Shown here piece after piece: positions 1 to 5,152 of a DNA stretch of 5,152 nt. The stretch's first letter is position 1. Every line of letters begins with the position of its first letter. Below the pieces are notes generated by a model. The model was given only the letters and a program-made list of their open reading frames with translations. It was not told the DNA's origin and searched no databases. The DNA lies in the NCBI GenBank assembly GCA_031259645.1, contig JAIRLC010000115.1:1-5152 (forward strand), written 5' to 3'. Source of the stretch: Prevotellaceae bacterium. Lineage in GTDB: Bacteria; Bacteroidota; Bacteroidia; Bacteroidales; UBA932. Both the position numbers and the translations under genes were made by a program.

Positions 1-584
1 TATTCCGCCTTAGCTTTTCGCATGGCAACAGTATAAATGCCAATCGGTATATTTGGAAAGGATTTGCCAATGCCACTTCGCAAAATAGCGACAGAACGAT
101 AGTGTGGACAGATACCTTGACCGACGCCGGGACGACAGTATATCCGCGGATGCCTCATAAAGGGCAAATTGTGGACGGCTACGTTCCAGGCTCTTACACG
201 GTACGGCTTATCGTAAATAATATGCATTGTGTTGATTCTGCGGAAGTTAAAATAGTGGTAGCCCCTTCGAGTTTGGATCCCGAAGCTATTCCTAATGCAT
301 TCACGCCTAACGGCGACATGCAAAATGATTATTTCATCTTTGTGGATGGTAAAAAACCAATATCCATGGAATATATCCGGGTATATGTCTATAACCGTTC
401 GGGAGGTCTTGTTTATCGCTACGAAGGAGAGGCTGACCTCTGGACGGGATGGGACGGCCGCTTTATGGGTACGGGCAATGATATGGCCGAAGGTATTTAT
501 TTTTACATCATCAACGGCGAGGGATGGGATGGTGAGCGGCATAATACCTCCGAATATAAAGGCTCCGTGCATCTTTTTAGATAA
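1..584 (+). CDS. T9SS type B sorting domain-containing protein (gliding motility-associated C-terminal domain), 3' part only
   Basis: This is the C-terminal 193 residues of a longer protein. The reading frame is already open at base 3 and runs to TAA at 582-584, so the true start lies before the window; a GTG at 102 is internal. Residues about 1-87 look like a PKD/Ig-like beta-sandwich repeat (the strand GSYTVRLIVNN, followed by C and VDSAEVKIVV). From about residue 96 the motif IPNAFTPNGD begins the gliding motility-associated C-terminal domain, which continues with VYNRSGGLVY, the GWDGR motif near residue 150, EGIYFYII, and the terminal KGSVHLFR. By family knowledge this domain is the type B signal recognised by the type IX secretion system, which carries proteins across the outer membrane for release or surface attachment. 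The role of the missing N-terminal part cannot be judged; such proteins are often large, multi-repeat adhesins or surface proteins. hisS starts 9 bases downstream, so the two may share a transcript. Confidence 0.9.
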   Translation, partial: FRLSFSHGNSINANRYIWKGFANATSQNSDRTIVWTDTLTDAGTTVYPRMPHKGQIVDGYVPGSYTVRLIVNNMHCVDSAEVKIVVAPSSLDPEAIPNAFTPNGDMQNDYFIFVDGKKPISMEYIRVYVYNRSGGLVYRYEGEADLWTGWDGRFMGTGNDMAEGIYFYIINGEGWDGERHNTSEYKGSVHLFR

Positions 585-593
585 TAACAACTC

Positions 594-1946
594 ATGACAA
601 AACCAAGTATTCCGAAAGGCACACGTGATTTTTCGCCCGATGATATGGCGCGGCGTAATTATATTTTCGACACAATTAGAACGGTGTTCAAATTATATGG
701 CTATGCGCCGGTGGAAACGCCTGCCCTCGAAAATCTTTCTACACTCCTTGGAAAATACGGCGAAGAAGGAGATAAGTTACTCTTCAAAATATTAAATTCG
801 GGAGATGCTTTTGCCGGTATTACCGCGCCGGAACTCGAAAATTCCAACGCCTTAGCCGCTAAGGTGTGTGAAAAGGGCTTGCGCTATGACCTTACCGTGC
901 CGTTTGCCCGCTATGTGGTGCAGCACCAAAACGACATTAGTTTTCCTTTCAAGCGTTATCAGATACAGCCCGTATGGCGTGCCGACCGGCCGCAAAAAGG
1001 CCGCTACCGCGAATTTTACCAGTGTGATGCCGATGTTATAGGTAGCCCTTCCTTACTCAATGAGGTAGAACTGGTGCAAATCATGGATGAGGTTTTTACC
1101 CGCTTCGGAATAGGTGTGACTATCAAAATCAATAACCGCAAGGTGTTGGGCGGTATTGCCGAAATCATGGGCGCAACCGATAAATTGACCGACATCACGG
1201 TGGCGATAGATAAGATAGATAAGATAGGGCAAGATGCGGTGATGGACGAACTGCGTGCGAAAAACATTACCGAAGTGGCTATCCGGAAACTTCTGCCTGT
1301 TTTATTATTAAGAGGAAATACGGACGAAAAGCTTAGCGCATTAACCGCCATTTTATCTTCATCTGTGACAGGCCTGCAAGGAATAGAAGAATTGCGGACT
1401 GTCTTTTCGATACTACAGCCTTTCCCGCTTACGCAAACCGTTGAAATCGACCTTTCGCTGGCCCGGGGGCTTAATTATTATACCGGCGCGATTTTTGAGG
1501 TAAAGGCTAATGATGTGGCTATCGGGAGTATAGGCGGCGGTGGCCGTTATGACGACCTTACCGGTATTTTCGGGTTGAAAAACCTGTCGGGCGTGGGCGT
1601 TTCATTCGGCGCCGACCGGATTTTTGATGTGTTGATGGCCTTGAATAAATTCCCGGCAGCAGCCACCGAAACGACAAAAGTGTTGTTCCTAAATCTTGGA
1701 ACTCAAGAATCATTAAGGGCTTTGGCTTGTTTAAGGGAAGTACGCGCCGCCGGTATTGCGGCCGAAATATATCCCGACCCGGCTAAATTAAAAAAGCAAA
1801 TGGAGTTTGCCAATAAGCGAAATATCCCCTATGTGGTTATTATTGGGGCGGAAGAAATACAAAAAAACGTCGTTTCCCTCAAAAATATGCAGTCGGGAGA
1901 CCAGCAAAATATGGATATAAGGGCGCTAATACAGTCTTTTTTATAA
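594..1946 (+). CDS. hisS: Histidyl-tRNA synthetase (histidine--tRNA ligase), complete
   Basis: This cytoplasmic class II aminoacyl-tRNA synthetase activates histidine with ATP and charges tRNA-His. At 450 residues it is full length for the Bacteroidota form. Visible motifs, in order: the N-terminal KGTRDFSP (8-15); [13 protein letters not shown] (96-108); motif 2, centred on R129 and [14 protein letters not shown] (132-145); the histidine-binding HisA motif [10 protein letters not shown] (289-298, catalytic-type R291) with GGGGRYDDL (314-322); and motif 3, [11 protein letters not shown] (333-343). A C-terminal anticodon-binding domain begins near residue 361 (KVLFLNLG) and includes YVVIIGAEE (413-421). 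An insertion region lies between about 180 and 260. The wording of motif 2 and of the HisA motif follows the eukaryote-like HisRS subtype rather than the E. coli type (see findings). The ATG at 594 is chosen because the GTRDFSP motif follows at the normal distance. No Shine-Dalgarno site is seen, as is usual in this phylum. No key residue is missing. Confidence 0.97.
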   Translation: MTKPSIPKGTRDFSPDDMARRNYIFDTIRTVFKLYGYAPVETPALENLSTLLGKYGEEGDKLLFKILNSGDAFAGITAPELENSNALAAKVCEKGLRYDLTVPFARYVVQHQNDISFPFKRYQIQPVWRADRPQKGRYREFYQCDADVIGSPSLLNEVELVQIMDEVFTRFGIGVTIKINNRKVLGGIAEIMGATDKLTDITVAIDKIDKIGQDAVMDELRAKNITEVAIRKLLPVLLLRGNTDEKLSALTAILSSSVTGLQGIEELRTVFSILQPFPLTQTVEIDLSLARGLNYYTGAIFEVKANDVAIGSIGGGGRYDDLTGIFGLKNLSGVGVSFGADRIFDVLMALNKFPAAATETTKVLFLNLGTQESLRALACLREVRAAGIAAEIYPDPAKLKKQMEFANKRNIPYVVIIGAEEIQKNVVSLKNMQSGDQQNMDIRALIQSFL

Positions 1947-1975
1947 TATCTTGGAAAAAAATATTAACTTTTTTT
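1944..1975 (+). terminator. Weak intrinsic terminator candidate after hisS
   Basis: The hisS stop codon overlaps a short inverted repeat, TAATAT (1944-1949) with ATATTA (1961-1966), followed by C and seven T (1969-1975). A competing fold pairs the A7 run (1955-1961) with the T7 run (1969-1975). Both stems are made only of A-U pairs, so the structure would be weak. It is the only terminator-like signal near the end of hisS, and it could equally be chance in AT-rich DNA. Confidence 0.25.
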
Positions 1976-2010
1976 AGGAAATTGTTGATAATTTATATGT
2001 TCATTTTATT

Positions 2011-2114
2011 TTTTATAATAAATTCATTATTAGTGCTTTATGATTTAGTCTTGGCCTTAGAATTTGCAAATTAATGGGTTTGTTATCCCGGAATTGATAA
2101 TTTTATAATAAATT
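2011..2114. repeat. Pair of 14-base direct repeats, 90 bases apart
   Basis: TTTTATAATAAATT occurs at 2011-2024 and again, identical, at 2101-2114, an offset of 90 bases. Each copy is preceded by a related stretch containing TTGATAATTT-like sequence (near 1984 and 2094), so the resemblance extends loosely upstream. The second copy ends 14 bases before the TTTG element of the HU promoter. The repeat is made only of A and T in an AT-rich spacer, so chance is a real alternative. Confidence 0.45.
2061..2072. promoter_or_regulatory. 12-base perfect palindrome, possible operator
   Basis: AATTTGCAAATT is its own reverse complement across all 12 bases; the symmetry stops at the next base on each side. 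It lies between the two direct repeats and about 57 bases upstream of the HU promoter's TTTG element. A dimeric regulator could bind such a site, but no regulator is known here and the call rests on symmetry alone. Confidence 0.25.
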
Positions 2115-2128
2115 TTCTTGCTGAAAAG

Positions 2129-2159
2129 TTTGGCGCATAAAGAGAAAGCACTATATTTG
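2129..2159 (+). promoter_or_regulatory. Bacteroidota-type promoter for the HU gene
   Basis: TTTG at 2129-2132 and TATATTTG at 2152-2159 are separated by 19 bases. This matches the -33 TTTG / -7 TAnnTTTG promoter described for the primary sigma factor of Bacteroides and its relatives. The transcription start would fall a few bases after 2159, giving an AT-rich leader of about 40 bases before the ATG at 2207. No Shine-Dalgarno site is visible; the bases before the ATG are A-rich (ATTAAAAATT), as is typical of strongly expressed genes in this phylum. Confidence 0.8.
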
Positions 2160-2206
2160 CATTACAATTTTGAAATAATTCATTAACCTTTTAAACATTA
2201 AAAATT

Positions 2207-2479
2207 ATGAACAAAGCAGAATTAATTAACGCTATTGCTGCGAAAGCACAATTAACCAAAGTGGACGCCAAAAAAGCATTAGATGCTTTCATTGGTGTTA
2301 CTGCATCCAGCTTAAAGAAAGGTGACCGCCTTGCCCTTATAGGCTTCGGTTCTTTCTCTGTAGCAAAACGTAGTGCACGTACCGGCCGCAATCCTCGTAC
2401 CGGCGCTACGCTCAAAATCCCTGCAAAGAAAGTTGTCCGTTTCAAACCTGGTGCAGAACTGAACGCCATCGTTAAGTAA
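2207..2479 (+). CDS. HU-family DNA-binding protein
   Basis: This small basic nucleoid protein of 90 residues has the standard HU length. Family members act as dimers that bind and bend DNA with little sequence preference, helping to compact the chromosome and to assist replication, recombination and transcription. Residues 1-40 form the helical dimerisation part (MNKAELINAIA to SSLKKGD). The HU/IHF signature follows, beginning GFGSFSV (46-52) and running through RSARTGRNPRTG (55-66). The flexible beta-arm carries the DNA-intercalating proline P63 within RNP. The C-terminus, IPAKKVVRFKPGAEL (71-85), closes the saddle. The ATG at 2207 gives the canonical MNKAEL start. The gene has its own promoter (2129-2159) and a strong terminator (2503-2538), so it is probably transcribed alone and at a high level. 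IHF subunits are similar, but the sequence is closer to HU. Which HU paralogue this is cannot be told. Confidence 0.96.
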   Translation: MNKAELINAIAAKAQLTKVDAKKALDAFIGVTASSLKKGDRLALIGFGSFSVAKRSARTGRNPRTGATLKIPAKKVVRFKPGAELNAIVK

Positions 2480-2502
2480 AACGGCATGTTTTTTGCCTTT
2501 AG

Positions 2503-2538
2503 AAAAGGAGGGGAGAATTTTTATTCTTTCCTCCTTTT
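2503..2538 (+). terminator. Strong intrinsic terminator after the HU gene
   Basis: A 16-base left arm (2503-2518) pairs along its whole length with the right arm (2523-2538) around a TTTT loop (2519-2522). Fourteen pairs are Watson-Crick and two are G-U wobbles, with a GGAGG/CCTCC core. The right arm ends in TTTT and leads into a T-rich stretch (TTTTATTGTTGTTGTT), as expected for a rho-independent terminator. It begins 23 bases after the HU stop codon. It also ends only 17 bases before the start codon of the next gene, so it could reduce or gate read-through into the receptor operon. Confidence 0.85.
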
Positions 2539-2555
2539 ATTGTTGTTGTTATTGT

Positions 2556-4685
2556 ATGAATTGTTATTATCTTAAGTGTCTGTGGGGGACGCTATTTGCC
2601 GTATTCTGCGGCTATAGGGCCTATGCTTGCCCACAGGCAGACACCATTCCAAAGGATCCTGTTTTGCTTAAAGAAGTAGTTATTTCTTCGGAAAGATCCA
2701 ATACCAATGTGGTGCGGCCTACCATGAGTGTGGAAAAGTTGGCTATAAAACAGATTAAACTCGTACCGGCTTTATTTGGTGAAATAGATCTTATTAAAGT
2801 TATTCAAATGTTGCCGGGCGTGCAGGCTGCCAGTGAAGGCTCGTCGGGCTTTAGTGTGCGCGGCGGGAGCCCCAGCCAAAATCTTATTCTTTTCGATGAT
2901 GCGGTCATATATAACGCCTCTCACCTCATGGGATTCTTTTCTACATTTAATAATGAGGCGGTGGAGGGGCTTACCTTATATAAAGGTGATATTCCTGCCG
3001 CTTATGGCGGGCGTCTTTCCTCGTTGCTGGATGTGCAGGGCAAAGCCGGCGCAGAGGAATTTGGCGTGAACGCCGGCATCGGTCTTATTGCCAGCCGCCT
3101 CACCCTGCAAGGGCCGCTGGTGCCCGGTCGCGCCACTTTCCTGCTTACCGGCCGGCGCACGTACGCCGATCTTTTCCTCCCTTTGTCCTCTGACGAATCC
3201 TTGCATGATGTGTCGCTTTATTTCTATGATTTGAACGCTAAAGTGCAGGGCCGGATAGACCATAAAAATTTCTTGTCGTTTACCGGTTATTATGGCCGCG
3301 ACAAATATGGCGGTGGCGAGATGGGAATTAGCTTTGGAAATATGGCCGGCGCCCTGCAATGGAAACATTTGTTTTCCGAAAATATGTACCTGCAAACCGA
3401 ATGGTTGGGTAGCGGTTATGATTACTTTATGTTTGCCGACTCTCCGTCGCTTGTAGCCGAATGGAAAGCCGGTATCTACAGTATGGGCGCGCGGGCTGAT
3501 GTGATATGGCTTTCCGGGAATGACGCTGTTCGCTTTGGTTGGGCTACCGATTATAAATGGTTTAGTCCGGGGAATGCCTATGCCATTACGGATGGATCCA
3601 GTAAATACCCCATCAATATTGCCAAAAAACAGGCGTGGGAAAATGCGGTTTATTTTTCCGGACAACATACGCTTTTTGGACGGCTGACCGTAAAATACGG
3701 CCTGCGGGCTACACGCTTCGACAATGTGGGGCCTACTACCGAGTACCGGGTGGACGGCAATTATGCGTTGGTGGACTCTTTGCTCATTCCTTCCGGAAAA
3801 TTTTATAACCATTATTACGGACTTGAGCCGCGTGTGGGCATGACCTATGTGTTTAGTAATGCGGTGTCTGTAAAAGCTTCGTATTCGCGCACCATGCAAT
3901 TTATACATCTGCTTTCTACTTCTACGTCCGGCTCGCCGCTTGAGATATGGGTGCCTTCAAACCATACGATTAAGCCAGAGACGGCGCACCAGTTGGCGGC
4001 CGGTGTGTTCACCAATTTATGGGATAATCGCTTTGAAGTTTCTCTTGAAGCCTATTACAAGTCGCTTCGTCATGTGATCGACTTTAAAGACCATCCGCGC
4101 GTGGTGATGAATAACATTGTAGAAACAGAAATCAGGATGGGATCAGGTAGGAACTACGGGCTTGAATTTATGGTTCGGAAAAATACCGGCAACCTTACCG
4201 GATGGCTTAGTTATACTTATTCTCGTGCATTCAGGAATGTCCCTGAAATTAATAATGGGAAGGATTACTCTGCGCCGTATGACCGGCCGAACACTATCAA
4301 CATTGTGCTCTCCTGCGCCTTGAATGACCGGCTTACCCTATCGGCCAATTGGGTGTATAGTACCGGCCAGCCTGTTACTTTTCCTGAAGCCCGTTATCTT
4401 TTCGGTAACGATTATATTCCGGTCTATACGGCCCGGAACACTTACCGTTTCCCCGATTATCACCGCATGGATGTGTCGCTTGATTGGCAACTCGGAAAGT
4501 TGACGCCTCATAAAAAATGGCGTCATGCGTTGAATTTTTCCATCTATAACCTCTATGGACGCAAAAATCCATGGACTATTAATTTTAAAACGGATGCCGA
4601 TACCAATAGCCAATACGCACAAATGACTTACCTGTTCGGTGTGGTACCTTCTATAACCTATACGTTAAGTTTTAATACGAAATAA
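2556..4685 (+). CDS. TonB-dependent outer-membrane receptor, DUF4249-partnered type
   Basis: The protein is a 709-residue outer-membrane barrel with an N-terminal plug, energised by TonB/ExbBD to import a ligand. Residues 1-24 form a signal peptide (K7, a hydrophobic core of LWGTLFAVFC type, and AYA before the cut). LLKEVVISS (37-45) looks like a TonB box. The plug spans about 70-185 and includes GFSVRGG (98-104), a segment around YNASHLMGFFSTFN, and YKGDIPAAYGGRLSSLLDV (142-160). The rest is barrel, with family-typical segments IWVPSNHT (about 464), INNGKDYSAPYDRPN (about 565), TGQPVTFP (about 603) and FSIYNLYGRKNPW (about 661). The carboxypeptidase-regulatory-like domain that usually precedes the plug is absent. 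The ATG at 2556 is preferred over an in-frame TTG at 2493, because it puts the signal peptide at the N-terminus and avoids translating the terminator. No Shine-Dalgarno site is present; TTG repeats (2540-2550) and a TTGTTATT pair (2546, 2561) flank the start. The DUF4249 gene follows after 3 bases. The substrate is unknown. Confidence 0.93.
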   Translation: MNCYYLKCLWGTLFAVFCGYRAYACPQADTIPKDPVLLKEVVISSERSNTNVVRPTMSVEKLAIKQIKLVPALFGEIDLIKVIQMLPGVQAASEGSSGFSVRGGSPSQNLILFDDAVIYNASHLMGFFSTFNNEAVEGLTLYKGDIPAAYGGRLSSLLDVQGKAGAEEFGVNAGIGLIASRLTLQGPLVPGRATFLLTGRRTYADLFLPLSSDESLHDVSLYFYDLNAKVQGRIDHKNFLSFTGYYGRDKYGGGEMGISFGNMAGALQWKHLFSENMYLQTEWLGSGYDYFMFADSPSLVAEWKAGIYSMGARADVIWLSGNDAVRFGWATDYKWFSPGNAYAITDGSSKYPINIAKKQAWENAVYFSGQHTLFGRLTVKYGLRATRFDNVGPTTEYRVDGNYALVDSLLIPSGKFYNHYYGLEPRVGMTYVFSNAVSVKASYSRTMQFIHLLSTSTSGSPLEIWVPSNHTIKPETAHQLAAGVFTNLWDNRFEVSLEAYYKSLRHVIDFKDHPRVVMNNIVETEIRMGSGRNYGLEFMVRKNTGNLTGWLSYTYSRAFRNVPEINNGKDYSAPYDRPNTINIVLSCALNDRLTLSANWVYSTGQPVTFPEARYLFGNDYIPVYTARNTYRFPDYHRMDVSLDWQLGKLTPHKKWRHALNFSIYNLYGRKNPWTINFKTDADTNSQYAQMTYLFGVVPSITYTLSFNTK

Positions 4686-4688
4686 ATC

Positions 4689-5152
4689 ATGCGTAATTTT
4701 TTTATTCTGATGTCCTGTTTTCTTTTGTGCGCCGCTTGTACGGAGCGGATGGATATAACCACCGATAATGCTGCGCCGCGCTTGGTCATTACCGGTTATA
4801 TCACTACCGACACCATGTCGCATATCATTTCCGTTTCACAAACTATCGGTTACTTCGGGAATGAGGAGGTTAAAACTTATTCCGATGCTATCGTGAAAAT
4901 AAATGATGTGCGTTTGTATTCATTGGGTAACGGTCAATATGCCACAGCCGCGTCGTTCGTGGGGGTGCCGGGGCAAGCCTACATACTGGATGTGGAACTT
5001 GACTATGACGGGAATGGTATTCCCGAACACTATACGGCCGAAACCACCGTTCCAACCATGCATATCCTTGATTCTGTTTCATTGCATTTGGCTATAACAA
5101 CAACAGCAGATCCTGCCTGGTCTGTTTTTGCCCATTTTCAGGACCAGCCCGG
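4689..5152 (+). CDS. DUF4249 domain-containing lipoprotein, 5' part only
   Basis: This gene begins 3 bases after the receptor stop codon and runs open past the window edge; 154 complete codons are visible. Residues 1-16 form a short lipoprotein signal (MRNFFILMSCFLLCAA) with C17 as the likely lipidated cysteine. The -3 position is Cys rather than the usual Leu, Val or Ile. The following part fits the DUF4249 family: an acidic/polar linker, then APRLVITGYIT (29-39), a strand pattern around HIISVSQTIGYFGNEE, SDAIVKINDVRLYSLGNGQY (65-84), and GQAYILDVEL (95-104). DUF4249 proteins are predicted surface or outer-membrane lipoproteins of Bacteroidota, found next to TonB-dependent receptors of the kind seen here; their biochemical role is not established. 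Tight spacing implies one transcript with the receptor. A ligand-capturing or lid-like partner role, by analogy to SusD, is inference. The family is usually longer than the visible part, so much of the gene lies outside. Confidence 0.88.
   Translation, partial: MRNFFILMSCFLLCAACTERMDITTDNAAPRLVITGYITTDTMSHIISVSQTIGYFGNEEVKTYSDAIVKINDVRLYSLGNGQYATAASFVGVPGQAYILDVELDYDGNGIPEHYTAETTVPTMHILDSVSLHLAITTTADPAWSVFAHFQDQP

Larger units (their letters stand above)
1947..2206. other. AT-rich intergenic spacer between hisS and the HU gene
   Basis: These 260 bases are much richer in A and T than the genes on either side, and I see no convincing open reading frame in them. The last 80 or so bases carry the HU promoter and a leader of roughly 40 bases. 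The earlier 180 bases hold a weak terminator candidate, two copies of a 14-base sequence and a 12-base palindrome, each listed separately. The spacer is longer than a simple promoter needs, so regulatory sites for the HU gene are plausible, but the sequence does not prove any. Confidence 0.6.

Noticed and set aside
102..104. GTG as the start of the sorting-domain protein
   Set aside because: The frame is open upstream to the window edge, and the residues before it continue a plausible extracellular repeat, so this GTG is an internal valine.
295..597. 100-residue frame overlapping the end of the sorting-domain gene
   Set aside because: It is an out-of-frame shadow of a domain with clear family motifs, and its own translation is not recognisable.
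1203..1228. Short tandem repeat of GATAAGATA in hisS
   Set aside because: It encodes IDKIDKIG, which fits the expected protein sequence at that place in Bacteroidota HisRS, so it looks like ordinary coding sequence.
2191..2487. 98-residue minus-strand frame over the HU gene
   Set aside because: It is the exact antisense shadow of a canonical HU protein with its own promoter and terminator on the plus strand.
2493..2555. In-frame TTG giving the receptor 21 more residues
   Set aside because: The added residues would be coded by the terminator hairpin and T-rich tract, and would bury the signal peptide inside the protein. The ATG at 2556 gives a normal signal peptide.
2976..3908. A 310-residue open frame on the minus strand inside the receptor gene
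   Set aside because: It lies wholly antisense to a clearly recognisable plug and barrel, its translation shows no family motifs, and its length is explained by codon bias of the sense gene.
4888..5097. 64-residue frames on both strands near the right edge
   Set aside because: Both overlap the DUF4249 gene, whose frame runs open from 4689 past the window end and matches the family. They are shadows.

Overview
The window looks like ordinary chromosome from a member of the Bacteroidota, most likely the order Bacteroidales. Four things point there: a gliding-motility-type (T9SS type B) C-terminal sorting domain; a TonB-dependent receptor followed directly by a DUF4249 lipoprotein; a promoter of the form TTTG-N19-TAnnTTTG, used by the primary sigma factor of this phylum; and starts without Shine-Dalgarno sites. 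I cannot name a genus.

Layout, all genes on the + strand. Positions 1-584 hold the C-terminal part of a large secreted or surface protein, with a PKD/Ig-like stretch and then the sorting domain. Nine bases later comes hisS (594-1946), a complete histidyl-tRNA synthetase of the eukaryote-like subtype. An AT-rich spacer of 260 bases (1947-2206) follows. It contains a weak terminator candidate, a 14-base direct repeat, a 12-base palindrome and a good promoter for the next gene. That gene is a 90-residue HU-family DNA-binding protein (2207-2479), closed by a strong intrinsic terminator (2503-2538). Only 17 bases after the terminator stem begins a two-gene unit: a TonB-dependent outer-membrane receptor (2556-4685) and, three bases on, a DUF4249 lipoprotein (4689 to beyond the window edge).

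The window therefore holds three transcription blocks. The first two are the sorting-domain protein with hisS, and the HU gene as a likely single-gene unit. The third is the receptor/lipoprotein pair, which probably forms an outer-membrane uptake complex loosely comparable to SusC/SusD; its substrate cannot be read from the sequence. No mobile element, CRISPR array, tRNA or rRNA was seen. I do not see a clearly new system. The points most worth a second look are the terminator sitting directly in front of the receptor start, the receptor's lack of the usual N-terminal carboxypeptidase-regulatory-like domain, and the unknown cargo of the receptor/DUF4249 pair.
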